Shown one piece after another: positions 16,967 to 29,245 of a stretch of 64,000 nt of DNA. The position numbers and the translations under genes are program-made. Origin of the DNA: Flavobacterium resistens (GTDB taxonomy: Bacteria; Bacteroidota; Bacteroidia; Flavobacteriales; Flavobacteriaceae); the NCBI RefSeq assembly GCF_900182645.1, contig NZ_FXTA01000001.1, positions 310,001 to 374,000 of the forward strand, read 5' to 3'. Position 1 is the first letter of the stretch; every line of letters begins with the position of its first letter. Below the pieces are notes generated by a model, which saw nothing but the letters and a program-made list of their open reading frames with translations, searched no databases and was not told the origin of the DNA.

Positions 16967-18955
16967 TTAATTAACCATTTTTAATTTCAAAACTGTTACA
17001 GAAAAAGGTTGTAGGTTTAGTACTGCTTTCTTGCCTTTCAATTTATATTCTGTTTCTTTTGGACTTATTTTCTTAGGTTCTCCAAATGTATTTTCATCCT
17101 GTAAATTCGGACTTGTCATCGTAATTACTGAACCTTTTGAAGCTAATTTTGCATTTTTCAAATCAATTTCAACTTCTTGCGCCTCAGCTGAAGTATTTAC
17201 CAATTTTATAATTACTTCTTTCTTATCAACATCTTTTACTGCCGATGCGTATAAATCGTTTTCGCCTATTACTGCTTTTCCGTTTTTTGTGATTGCCAAT
17301 AAATCAGTTCCTTTATTAGTTGAGAACAATTGCTGCACGTAATAATTAGCAGAACCAAATGCTGTTAAATTATTGAACCAAATCATATCCGGTGTCCATT
17401 GCCAGGCTTCTTCGTGCGCCATTAACGGTGCATAAGAAGTCATATTTACCACTTCAGCATTTCGCTCTAGTCCAGTCATAAAAGCAGCTTCAGAAAACGC
17501 GCATTCCCAATTATTTCTATTATTCGGATTGGCACCTGAGACACTTTGAGCGGCATATTCCCCAGCAAATATTTTAGGCCCTTTTCGGTCGTATTTATCG
17601 TAACGAGATGCATTTTCTCTAAACCATTTTGGGCTTTCATAATAATGTTCATCGATGAGTTCTGCATTTAGTTTATTAAGTTCCTGCATTCCAAAATCAA
17701 AAAACTCTCCATTTGGCGATGGCCCGCTGCCGGAAACAATTGTAATATTTGGATATTTTGCTTTAATTGCTTTTTCAAAAACTACAAATCTTTCAATATA
17801 GGCGGGTCCCCATTGCTCATTTCCTACTCCAATAAACTTTAAATTAAATGGTTGCGGGTGTCCCATATCCGAGCGTAATTTACCCCAAACGGTATTCACT
17901 GAACCATTTGCAAATTCGATTAAATCTAAAGCATCTTGCACATAAGGATCTAATTCTTCTATTGGAGCTAATTCTCCTGTATTGTACTGACAGGCCATTC
18001 CACAGCTTAAAATTGGCAAAGGTGTTGCTCCAATATCTTCTGAAAGCTGAAAATATTCAAAGAAACCAAGTCCGAAGCTTTGAAAATAATCTGGTGTTTG
18101 TTTGTGGCTGAATTCCACATTCCAGCGATTGATCATGGTTCTTCTGTTCTCTACTTCTCCAACCGATTTCTTCCATTGATAGCGATCAGCCAAGGTTCTC
18201 CCTTCAACAATACACCCTCCAGGAAAACGTAAAAATCCCGGTTTCATGTCATATAAAAGTTGTACAATATCTTTTCGCAAACCATTTTTTCTGTTTTTCC
18301 AAGTATCTTCAGGAAATACTGAAATCATGTCTAAATCAATCGTTCCAGTTCCTTCAAAAGTTATTTTTAATTTTGCTTTTGCTTCCGTTTGAGTTGCTAT
18401 AAATTGCGCCGAATAATTTTTCCATTCATCAGATGTTGGTACAATACTCGTTTCACCGATAACCTTTTTATCTTTATCAATAAACTGAATAATTATTTTT
18501 TTGATCGCACCATTATGATTCGCCGCTTTTAGAGAAAGATAATATTTTGCATCTTTTTTTACACCCATTCCGCGAAAACCTTCATTAATGATTTCATATC
18601 CTTTTGGATCATTTACAAGAATTCGGCAAAAATTAGTATTATTTTTATTTTCCAACGCTTTAATAGGCGTTGCAACACCAGAATTCATGTTCAAAGAAGA
18701 TCTTTTGGTATTAGGCTGTTCCCATCCCATCAAAGGTTTATCAAACTCGAAAGATCTGTTTTTAATCATTTCGGCGTACAAACCTCCATCTGCGGCAAAA
18801 TTGATATCTTCAAAAAACAAACCGAACATCGTAGGCTTAATTTTAGTGATGGTTTTAGTAACATCAACTTCTAAAGTTGTTTTTTGGGCATGTCCGTAAA
18901 TACCACTAAATAATAAAGTTCCTAAGATAATTTTTGTAATGCTGTTTGTTTTCAT
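16967..18955 (-). CDS. GH51 alpha-L-arabinofuranosidase, exported
   Basis: A signal peptide (cleavage near GHAQ, residue 24) is followed by the N-terminal GH51 strand TMFGLFFEDINFAADGGLYAEMIKNRSFEF. A carbohydrate-binding-like insertion follows at about residues 70-200. The TIM barrel then carries FLRFPGGCIVEG, the acid/base Glu in IGVGNEQWGP near residue 379, and the nucleophile Glu in IFAGEYAA near 467. A C-terminal beta-sandwich completes the protein. GH51 enzymes remove non-reducing alpha-L-arabinofuranose from arabinan, arabinoxylan, arabinogalactan and other glycans. It is the last sugar hydrolase in the downstream PUL operon, 51 bases after the GH28 stop. The length of 662 aa suits the multidomain, insert-bearing GH51 subgroup. 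Confidence 0.93.
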   Translation of the reverse strand: MKTNSITKIILGTLLFSGIYGHAQKTTLEVDVTKTITKIKPTMFGLFFEDINFAADGGLYAEMIKNRSFEFDKPLMGWEQPNTKRSSLNMNSGVATPIKALENKNNTNFCRILVNDPKGYEIINEGFRGMGVKKDAKYYLSLKAANHNGAIKKIIIQFIDKDKKVIGETSIVPTSDEWKNYSAQFIATQTEAKAKLKITFEGTGTIDLDMISVFPEDTWKNRKNGLRKDIVQLLYDMKPGFLRFPGGCIVEGRTLADRYQWKKSVGEVENRRTMINRWNVEFSHKQTPDYFQSFGLGFFEYFQLSEDIGATPLPILSCGMACQYNTGELAPIEELDPYVQDALDLIEFANGSVNTVWGKLRSDMGHPQPFNLKFIGVGNEQWGPAYIERFVVFEKAIKAKYPNITIVSGSGPSPNGEFFDFGMQELNKLNAELIDEHYYESPKWFRENASRYDKYDRKGPKIFAGEYAAQSVSGANPNNRNNWECAFSEAAFMTGLERNAEVVNMTSYAPLMAHEEAWQWTPDMIWFNNLTAFGSANYYVQQLFSTNKGTDLLAITKNGKAVIGENDLYASAVKDVDKKEVIIKLVNTSAEAQEVEIDLKNAKLASKGSVITMTSPNLQDENTFGEPKKISPKETEYKLKGKKAVLNLQPFSVTVLKLKMVN

Positions 18956-19006
18956 CGCGTAGATTTTATGTTGAAATGTACTGCTTTTTAATTTCTTTCA
19001 AAAAAA

Positions 19007-20449
19007 TTATTGTTTTTTCACTGCTTCATATTTCTCAGGAAAAGCCGATTCTCCGTCTAGATTAGTGACTTTTAAAATCGCTACGTTTTTGCTTTCTACA
19101 GCATATTTAAAATAATCCGGCTTATTGTTTCCCCAAGTCACAGAGCAATTTTGAACTTTTATATTTTCTGCCGTATCAAAATAAAATCCTGAAGTACTTC
19201 CTTTTATAAAACCATCAACTTTTGAAGGACGACGATCATAGATTCCTCCAGGAAAATTTGAAGTTTTATCAATTGATACATTAACTCCTTCAAAAACAAT
19301 ATTTTTGATTTTATCTTTAGTTTCTCCGCTGACATAAACGCCATTTTCACCAGTACATTGAATATTGGTAAAATAAATATTGCTTATTGTTCCCACTTTT
19401 CCTTCAGTTGCTCCTTTCGGAAATCGCCAGTTTGCATCTTTGTGATTGCCACTGGCACGGCTGTAGGCTGTCACATAAATGGGTTCTGCTTTTCCCCACC
19501 AAGTGTCTGTAGTCAAACGGCCTTCAATAATTATGTTAGAGAAAATTACATCACTTACTGTTCCTTCATCTCTATTTTGAATTCCTACTCCACGATTGCT
19601 GTTTTTAATAATGCAATTATTAAAAACCACTTGTCTGATTGCATCCATATTTTCTGAACCAATTTTGATAGCACAACTACTGCTGGTCATCGTACAATTT
19701 GTCACAGTTATATTTTCACACGCTCCAAATTCTTCAAATTCTCTTCTGTTTTTAAGGCAAATGCAGTCATCACCGCTTTCGATATAACAATCACTTATGC
19801 GAACATTTTTTGAATGATCAATGTCAATCCCGTCACTATTGCGGACTTTTAAACTGTTCAGCAAAGTAATCCCACTAATTACGACATCATTACAACCAAC
19901 AAGATGAACGGTCCAATATGCCGAATTTCCAATATGAACGTCTTTAATTCTGATATTTTTTCCTCCAATTAAAGTCAGAACATGTGGTCGTGGATCGAGA
20001 ATATTAAACGGTTTCAAAACATAAGAATCTGCCAGTTCTTCTCCCATAAAAGAAATTCCGTTTCCGTCAATTTTTCCGCTTCCGCTGATGGTAAAATTCT
20101 CAATATTTTTGCCGCCAATCCAAATTGTGCCTTCTCCTTTATTATCTCGAAAAGCGCTTTCTGTATATAATTTTTCATCTGGACTTGCTAAAATTTTTGC
20201 ACCTCCTTCAATATGCAACTCTACATTTGATTTTACATTAAAAGGTCCTGCTAAAAATGTAAACGGAGCAGGAATTAATACTTGTCCGCCTGTTAAACTA
20301 CAAGCATCTATTGCTTTTTGAATCGCTGCAGCGTCGTTGGTTTTACCGTCTCCCTTGGCTCCGTATTTTTTCACATCATACACTTTTTGTGCGATAGCAG
20401 TCAGTGAAACACAAAAAACAATTGCAGTAATTATTGATTTCTTTATCAT
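19007..20449 (-). CDS. GH28-family right-handed beta-helix glycosidase (divergent), exported
   Basis: The ATG at 20449 (MIKKSIITAIVFCVSLTAIAQ) gives a signal peptide and 480 residues. Residues 22-50 (YDVKKYGAKGDGKTNDAAAIQKAID) are the usual start of GH28-type beta-helices. The catalytic acids are present as NSDGID near 203 and SGDDC near 225. The canonical G-H-G and R-I-K motifs are not: the aligned segments are SSSCAIKIGSE and RGVGIQNRD. GH28 enzymes cleave alpha-galacturonosyl bonds in pectins, with the missing Arg/Lys reading the carboxylate. The acids argue for an active hydrolase, but the substrate may not be homogalacturonan. It lies 34 bases after the second GH28 gene. Confidence 0.88.
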   Translation of the reverse strand: MIKKSIITAIVFCVSLTAIAQKVYDVKKYGAKGDGKTNDAAAIQKAIDACSLTGGQVLIPAPFTFLAGPFNVKSNVELHIEGGAKILASPDEKLYTESAFRDNKGEGTIWIGGKNIENFTISGSGKIDGNGISFMGEELADSYVLKPFNILDPRPHVLTLIGGKNIRIKDVHIGNSAYWTVHLVGCNDVVISGITLLNSLKVRNSDGIDIDHSKNVRISDCYIESGDDCICLKNRREFEEFGACENITVTNCTMTSSSCAIKIGSENMDAIRQVVFNNCIIKNSNRGVGIQNRDEGTVSDVIFSNIIIEGRLTTDTWWGKAEPIYVTAYSRASGNHKDANWRFPKGATEGKVGTISNIYFTNIQCTGENGVYVSGETKDKIKNIVFEGVNVSIDKTSNFPGGIYDRRPSKVDGFIKGSTSGFYFDTAENIKVQNCSVTWGNNKPDYFKYAVESKNVAILKVTNLDGESAFPEKYEAVKKQ

Positions 20450-20483
20450 TTCTTTTTTATTTATAAATCTAATTCTCTTGAAT

Positions 20484-22034
20484 TTACCTTGCTGGCAATA
20501 CATAAGTATTTTGAGCAGGTTCACTTTTTCTTTTTAAAGCTTCTGCATCAAGATTGCTTGACAAAACATCTTTAAAAATAATCTGATTTGTTTTATCTGA
20601 AGGAACATCAATTTTTTCCATTTTCAATCCTTTTACATCATCAAAAACAAATGCCGGACGAAAATCCTCCTTTTCGTGAGTTACTTTTATATTCTTCATT
20701 TCAATTCCTTTGACATGACGAACGTAAAATCCAAACGAAGGCAATTCTCCAAACATAGTAAACTCAGGATATCCTTTCTCATTTTCAAGAACATCTTTTA
20801 ATCTGCTCAAAGGCAAATAAGCCATTCCTTTTGAAGCTCTTCCGGGATAAGTAATTTCAATATTTTCTAAAACTACATTTTCAATAGAATATCCAGGAAT
20901 TCCGGCAATTGAAGCAGGAAAAGGATTGTGAAAATAATCAACTTCTGGTCCGCGCAAATCATAATCAATATCAGGACGACCAAACGGAATTTGAGCTTTA
21001 ACATTTTTAATAGAAACATTTTTGATATAACCTGGCTTTTCCCCATTTCGATGACCTAAGCGAATTAAAATGGCATTTCCAGTATTTACAGCTGTTATAT
21101 TTGATACTTTAATATTTTCAATTTCGGCGCCATCTACAGATTCAATTGCAATTGCCGATCTGAAAGTGTCGTAAACCTGAATATTATCGATAGTAACATT
21201 TTTGAAACTTCCGTAAGAACCTGTTCCAAATTTAACCGCACTGGCACTTGATCTAACGGTACAATTTGCGATATAAATGTTACTATTTTGCAGACCTGGA
21301 GAATCTGATTTTAAACAAATACCGTCATCAGCTGCGTTTACATCGCAATTGGTTACGCTTACATTTTCGCAACCATTGATGTCAATTCCGTCATTATTCC
21401 AGTAGGCTCGGCTGTTGACTTTTATGCGATCGACAATAATATTTTTAGATTGTTCAAAACATTGCACCCATCCTGAACTGTTTTTCAATGTAATGTCAGT
21501 CATTTTTATGGAATCACATTTTACGAAAGAAACCAATTTTCCTCTACCATCTGCAGGACGCATTCTTCTGTAATTATAATTGGGATCGATTTTTATTCCA
21601 AAATGATGTAAACTATCTACTGCCAATGCCAATTCCCTCCCTTGACCGTCAATAATTCCTTTTCCAGTTATTGCAATATTTTTTGAATTATAAGCCAGAA
21701 CCAATGCTCTTATTCCTTCATATTTAGGATAATCGTTTGGATTTATACTTCCTAAAAGAATGGCTTCTTCTTCAAAAAATAATTCGACGTTGTCTTTTAA
21801 TACAATACTTCCTGATAGAAATTTTCCTTTTGAAAAAACAACTCTTCCTCCCTTATTTTTATACGCAGCATCAATTGCTTTTTGAATTGCCGTTGTATTT
21901 AATGTTTTACCATCAGCTACAGCACCAAAAGCCGTAACTAAGTAATCTTTACCTTTTGCGTAAATCCCAATGTTATAACACAATAGAAAAAGCAATATGG
22001 CAGAACTTTTCTTTAAAAATCTTTTATTAGTCAT
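20484..22034 (-). CDS. Second divergent GH28-family beta-helix glycosidase, exported
   Basis: The signal peptide (KSSAILLFLLCYNIGIYAK) is followed by YLVTAFGAVADGKTLNTTAIQKAIDAA. Catalytic acids occur in WNNDGIDINGC and NAADDGICLKSD. As in its neighbour, the G-H-G position reads SSASAVKFGTGS and the R-x-K position reads RSAIAIESVD, so substrate-carboxylate contacts typical of polygalacturonase are not evident. C-terminal helix turns run to about residue 490. The two GH28 proteins are only distantly alike (different loops and lengths), so they probably act on different linkages. It follows the symporter gene after 46 bases in the same operon. Confidence 0.88.
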   Translation of the reverse strand: MTNKRFLKKSSAILLFLLCYNIGIYAKGKDYLVTAFGAVADGKTLNTTAIQKAIDAAYKNKGGRVVFSKGKFLSGSIVLKDNVELFFEEEAILLGSINPNDYPKYEGIRALVLAYNSKNIAITGKGIIDGQGRELALAVDSLHHFGIKIDPNYNYRRMRPADGRGKLVSFVKCDSIKMTDITLKNSSGWVQCFEQSKNIIVDRIKVNSRAYWNNDGIDINGCENVSVTNCDVNAADDGICLKSDSPGLQNSNIYIANCTVRSSASAVKFGTGSYGSFKNVTIDNIQVYDTFRSAIAIESVDGAEIENIKVSNITAVNTGNAILIRLGHRNGEKPGYIKNVSIKNVKAQIPFGRPDIDYDLRGPEVDYFHNPFPASIAGIPGYSIENVVLENIEITYPGRASKGMAYLPLSRLKDVLENEKGYPEFTMFGELPSFGFYVRHVKGIEMKNIKVTHEKEDFRPAFVFDDVKGLKMEKIDVPSDKTNQIIFKDVLSSNLDAEALKRKSEPAQNTYVLPAR

Positions 22035-22080
22035 TTTTATGTTTTTTTACTTTTATAAAACCGAAATCTCATAAAACTGT

Positions 22081-23718
22081 TTACCAAAAAACAGTATACA
22101 ATGCGATTAAAATTCCGCAAATAATAAATGATCCAATGATAAACTCTGAAGTTACTTTGAACATCGATTTATCGACCACAATTTTATGCATTTCATGCTC
22201 CTGTTCCTCCTCTGGTTTTAAAACACTAATCGCTATCATAATCAAAACTATTGCAATAAATGTGATGCTCATTCTATCTAAAAATGGATAATTTGGAAAA
22301 GAGCCATTTGTCCATAATGGTAAAAATTTCAAGACTGCCGCAATTGGCACTGTCAGCAATGCACCTGCAAGTCCGGCTGTAGCAGTTGTTCTTTTCCAAA
22401 ACATTCCTAATAAGAATACGGCAAGAACACCTGGCGAAAAGAAACCTACATATTCCTGAATAAATTGATAAGCTTGATCTAATGTTTTTAAAGCTGGTGC
22501 AACAAGAGCTGCGATAAACATACAGACCACTACAGAGATTCTCCCAATTCGTACCAATTTTTTTTCAGAAGCCGTTTTGTTAAAGTATTTTCTATAAATA
22601 TCTAATGAAAAAATAGTCGAAATACTATTGGCCTTTCCTGCCAAGGAAGCCACAATTGCTGCAGTTAAAGCCGCCAAGGCTATTCCTTTTAATCCCGGAG
22701 GCAATAAATTCATTAAGGTTGGATACGCACGATCTGGTTTTAAAACTCCTGTTGCATCAAGCATTTCATGCTGAAACATTCCGTTTTGATGCATTACATA
22801 CATGGCAATACCCGGCAAAACCGCAATAACCGGAACTAATAATTTCAGGAATGCTGCAAATAAAATTCCTTTTCGGGCCGTTTTTAAATCAGCACCCAAT
22901 GCTCTTTGCACAATGTATTGATTACAGCCCCAATAAGCCAAATTATTAATAAGCATTCCTCCAATGATTACTGAAGTTCCAGGCAATTCAGCATAATGCG
23001 GATTTGATTTATCAAATATCATTTTTAAATGACCCGGCGCTTCTTCTTTTATAATGGCCAATCCTTTAAGTATGTCTTTTCCAAATCCAAATTGTTCTGA
23101 AAGCAAAGTCAACGCCAAATAAGTTGTCACTAATCCACCCAATATCAAAACTATAACCTGAAACATATCGGTATATCCAATTACTTTCATTCCTCCTAAA
23201 GTTACGATAACAGAAAACAAACTCAATGCTATAATACAAAATTCGAAGCTTAGTGGCGCAATTGACGAAATTGCCAAAGCTCCCAAATAAATAATAGATG
23301 TAAGATTTACGAATACATATATCAATAACCAAATTACAGCCATAATTGTACTTACGGTGTCATTGTATCTTTTTGCTAAAAATTGTGGCATTGTAAATAT
23401 CTTGTTTTTAAGATATACCGGCAGAATAAAAACGGCAACGATAATTAATGTTGCAGCCGACATCCATTCATAAGAAGAAATTGCTAGACCAAGCGCAAAA
23501 CCTGATCCGCTCATACCTATAAAATGTTCTGCCGAAATATTAGAAGCAATTAAAGATGCTCCAATCGCCCACCATGTAAGTGATCCCTCGGCTAAAAAAT
23601 AATCATTAGAACTTGTCGCTGCATTTTTCTTGCTTCTATAAATATATACTCCGTAGGACGCAACGATGAGAAAATAAATGAGAAAAACGATGTAATCTGC
23701 GTTTTGTAAGGTATTCAT
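22081..23718 (-). CDS. Sodium/solute symporter (SSS family), probable sugar or uronate importer
   Basis: The 545-residue protein has about 13-14 membrane helices. It starts ADYIVFLIYFLIVASYGVYIYRSKK with no cleaved signal. SNDYFLAEGSLTWWAIGASLIASNISAEHFIGMSGSGFA is the SSS N-terminal signature with the sodium-site region. ALTAAIVASLAGKANSISTIFSLDIYRKYF is the conserved helix 8 segment (S-x-x-N-S-x-x-T-x-F). It resembles the SGLT-type transporters common in PULs, which carry monosaccharides, inositol or uronates across the inner membrane. In this operon glucuronate, galacturonate, myo-inositol or arabinose are all possible cargos. It lies between the acetyltransferase and GH28 genes. Confidence 0.92.
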   Translation of the reverse strand: MNTLQNADYIVFLIYFLIVASYGVYIYRSKKNAATSSNDYFLAEGSLTWWAIGASLIASNISAEHFIGMSGSGFALGLAISSYEWMSAATLIIVAVFILPVYLKNKIFTMPQFLAKRYNDTVSTIMAVIWLLIYVFVNLTSIIYLGALAISSIAPLSFEFCIIALSLFSVIVTLGGMKVIGYTDMFQVIVLILGGLVTTYLALTLLSEQFGFGKDILKGLAIIKEEAPGHLKMIFDKSNPHYAELPGTSVIIGGMLINNLAYWGCNQYIVQRALGADLKTARKGILFAAFLKLLVPVIAVLPGIAMYVMHQNGMFQHEMLDATGVLKPDRAYPTLMNLLPPGLKGIALAALTAAIVASLAGKANSISTIFSLDIYRKYFNKTASEKKLVRIGRISVVVCMFIAALVAPALKTLDQAYQFIQEYVGFFSPGVLAVFLLGMFWKRTTATAGLAGALLTVPIAAVLKFLPLWTNGSFPNYPFLDRMSITFIAIVLIMIAISVLKPEEEQEHEMHKIVVDKSMFKVTSEFIIGSFIICGILIALYTVFW

Positions 23719-23793
23719 AATTTGGTGGTTATTGTTGGTTAGTATAGTAAAGCTTTATTTTGATCAAATGATAAAATTTATTTTAATCATTTT

Positions 23794-24939
23794 TTAGACC
23801 TTTACAAACCACTTTCTTTTATACAGAAAATAAAGCAAGGCGAGCTGTATAAATGTGACAGACATAGTTGTAAAAACTGGCTGCCAATCAATTGAAGAAA
23901 ATTTGATAAGTCCTCCAAATACATAATCTGCAGTATGTTTAAAGTTTACCAATCCTTCTGATGCCATATAAATCAAAATCGAATTTGAGCCAATTAATAG
24001 TAAAGGAAATGCCCATTTATAAAAACCTAAAACATCAATTGTGAGGTAAAAAAAAGTAAAAAACAAAATACTGAATCCACCAACAAAACACACAAAGGAA
24101 CTAGACCACAAATGCTTATTAATTGGAAAACTATAATCCCATAAAAGTCCTAAAACAATCAAAATAATTGCTGAGGCGATCATCATCAGTATTTTTTGAC
24201 TTATCGAAAAATCATTTTTAGATTTCAAAAATGTTCCCAAAAACATTCCAAGCAAAGCTGTTGCAATGGCTGGTATAGTTGAGAATAAACCTTCTGGATC
24301 ATATACCTGACTATGTAGTCGTCCTGGTAAAAAAAGTCGGTCAATGTATCCTTCTAAAGAACCTTCTTTGGTTAAAATACCAGCTCCAAAACCTGGAACT
24401 GGTATCAGCTTCATTGCTAAAAAATAACCAATCAAAATACCTATGAACCAGTATATTTGCTTTTTTAAATCAAAATTCAGAAAAATTAGGCCTGCAAAAA
24501 ACCATGCAAGTCCTATGCGTCCTAAAACGCTTGCAAAACGGGTTTTATCAAATCCGTCAAAACGCAATATTCCATTGACCACAAATCCTAAAATCAATAA
24601 AATACAAGTCCGTTTTAACATAGACAGATATATTTTTCTTTTTTCGCTTGACGGCAATTCCATTGGAGATGTCACACCTGCGACTTTCATTTTCTTTTCG
24701 AACGAGAACGGCATTGAAACTCCGGCTACGAATAGAAATACAGGGAATATCATATCATAAAATGTAATCCCATCCCACTCTGTATGATGTAATTGCGACG
24801 ACATCCAGACAAAAATCGGAATTGGAGCGGCTTTCGCCAAAGCATGAATGATATGTTCACCGCTCATAATCCAAAACATCACGAACCCTCTTAACGCATC
24901 TAAAGAAGTTAATCTTCCATTTGTGATATTATTAGTCAT
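23794..24939 (-). CDS. HGSNAT-like multispanning acetyltransferase (DUF5009/DUF1624 type)
   Basis: The protein has about ten membrane helices in 381 residues. The opening RLTSLDALRGFVMFWIMSGEH, then HTEWDGITFYDMIFPVFLFVAGVS and later FASVLGRIGLAWF, match three landmarks of lysosomal heparan-alpha-glucosaminide N-acetyltransferase (R-L-x-S-D-x-x-R-G, H-x-x-W-N/D-G-L-x-x-D, V-L-x-R-x-G). His52, three residues before the Trp, sits where the enzyme's proposed active His lies; I rely on memory for that alignment. The human enzyme moves acetyl from cytosolic acetyl-CoA to terminal alpha-glucosamine across a membrane, so that NAGLU (GH89) can cut it. A GH89 gene is present in this PUL. Other acyl acceptors remain possible. 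Confidence 0.82.
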   Translation of the reverse strand: MTNNITNGRLTSLDALRGFVMFWIMSGEHIIHALAKAAPIPIFVWMSSQLHHTEWDGITFYDMIFPVFLFVAGVSMPFSFEKKMKVAGVTSPMELPSSEKRKIYLSMLKRTCILLILGFVVNGILRFDGFDKTRFASVLGRIGLAWFFAGLIFLNFDLKKQIYWFIGILIGYFLAMKLIPVPGFGAGILTKEGSLEGYIDRLFLPGRLHSQVYDPEGLFSTIPAIATALLGMFLGTFLKSKNDFSISQKILMMIASAIILIVLGLLWDYSFPINKHLWSSSFVCFVGGFSILFFTFFYLTIDVLGFYKWAFPLLLIGSNSILIYMASEGLVNFKHTADYVFGGLIKFSSIDWQPVFTTMSVTFIQLALLYFLYKRKWFVKV

Positions 24940-25006
24940 ACGTTACTTCTTTAAATGCTTATTTCCTGTCGATGACCTAAGCCTCGACTATTTTTTTACT
25001 TTATTA

Positions 25007-28224
<3,218 letters not shown>

Positions 28225-28250
28225 ACTCTAAAAATGTTGTGATTTTTATT

Positions 28251-29123
28251 CTAAAAATTCAGTTTTTCCGGCAAATATTTAGCAACTAATTCTTTGTAGT
28301 ATGGAAGCAAGGCTTTTACATCTGGCTTAACAGGTGCTTTTGTATATAAATCGTATGGATTGAATTTTTTAACCCATTCAAACATTTCTACATCTTTTTC
28401 ATTCATCAAATGTGCGTAGGCATTTTCTCTGTGTTGTGAGTAAAATGAATGATATCTGATCATATATAAAGCTGGATCTGGCAAATAATCTTTCATGATC
28501 TGATACAAATATTCATCATGGCCCCAACTCATTTTTACTTTATCCAGGCCACAATTTTCAGTATAAATTCCCAATTTGGTATTAAACCTACTATCTGTGT
28601 AATCTGGATTGTCTTTGAAAAATTCTGGATAAACTATTTTATCCGAATACGCACAGCCTACAGGAAAAGTATCTCCAACAACAGCCCATTGTGGTTCTCC
28701 AAACAAACATAAAACTTTACCAAGATCATGCAAAAAACCAGTTAAAACAAACCAGTCTTCGTGCCCATCTGCTCTAATAGCTTCTGAAGTCTGTAAAAGA
28801 TGCTGTGTTTGATCTAAATCTATGTCTGGATCACTGTCATCAACAAGTGTGTTTAAAAATTCAACCGCTTCCCAAATAGACAAACTCTTTTTATTAAACT
28901 GCAAAAATTCTTCTTCTTTGCTGCAAACAAAATCATAGGTTTGATACGTATGATTCATTCTGTAAAACTCCTTAACCGTTTCTACTCTTTCTGAATCAAC
29001 ATAGTTTCTAAACTCTTCTTTCTCTTTTATATTTTCAGCTGGGTCAGGATAACGTATTAACAAATCGTCTTCCCATTCATCCAAATTCTTTAGCGGTTTA
29101 TCTGTGTCTATTATCTTTTTCAT
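28251..29123 (-). CDS. myo-Inositol oxygenase
   Basis: The enzyme opens myo-inositol with O2 to give D-glucuronate, using a di-iron centre in an HD-type helical fold. The sequence follows animal and plant MIOX closely: [14 protein letters not shown], then [30 protein letters not shown] (metal-binding H and HD), [41 protein letters not shown] (metal-binding HDE) and [21 protein letters not shown]. The length of 290 aa equals the eukaryotic enzyme, and there is no signal peptide, so it is cytoplasmic. It is the first gene behind an HTCS-type promoter and heads an operon with GH2, acetyltransferase, symporter, two GH28 and GH51 genes. Its presence implies that the PUL releases inositol. Confidence 0.95.
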   Translation of the reverse strand: MKKIIDTDKPLKNLDEWEDDLLIRYPDPAENIKEKEEFRNYVDSERVETVKEFYRMNHTYQTYDFVCSKEEEFLQFNKKSLSIWEAVEFLNTLVDDSDPDIDLDQTQHLLQTSEAIRADGHEDWFVLTGFLHDLGKVLCLFGEPQWAVVGDTFPVGCAYSDKIVYPEFFKDNPDYTDSRFNTKLGIYTENCGLDKVKMSWGHDEYLYQIMKDYLPDPALYMIRYHSFYSQHRENAYAHLMNEKDVEMFEWVKKFNPYDLYTKAPVKPDVKALLPYYKELVAKYLPEKLNF

Positions 29124-29148
29124 GTTGTTTTATTTAAAGATTACTACA

Positions 29149-29204
29149 CAAAAATATACTATCAATTAGGGAATTAAATGGACTAATTCGTCAAAAACAT
29201 GGAT
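29149..29204 (-). promoter_or_regulatory. HTCS-type promoter of the inositol oxygenase operon
   Basis: Read on the minus strand: ATCCATG (29198-29204), 14 bases, GTCCATT (29177-29183), 20 bases, TATTTTTG (29149-29156). The last is a perfect -7 element 26 bases before the start codon. The two half-sites are direct repeats 21 bp apart. The same arrangement precedes susC and the GH89 gene. Confidence 0.75.
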
Positions 29205-29245
29205 AGATTCTAACCACATTAATTGATTTACAACATATTACAAAA

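Noticed and set aside
20450..20524. N-terminal extension of the first GH28 gene
   Set aside because: It overlaps the end of the neighbouring GH28 gene and would bury the signal peptide starting at 20449.
16967..23718. Plain pectin/arabinan PUL, suggested by GH28 and GH51
   Set aside because: No GH78, GH105, GH43, GH106, CE8, CE12 or PL1/9/10/11 is visible, both GH28 lack the carboxylate-reading motif, and pectin does not account for GH89, GH92 and inositol oxygenase. A mixed plant-wall role is not excluded.
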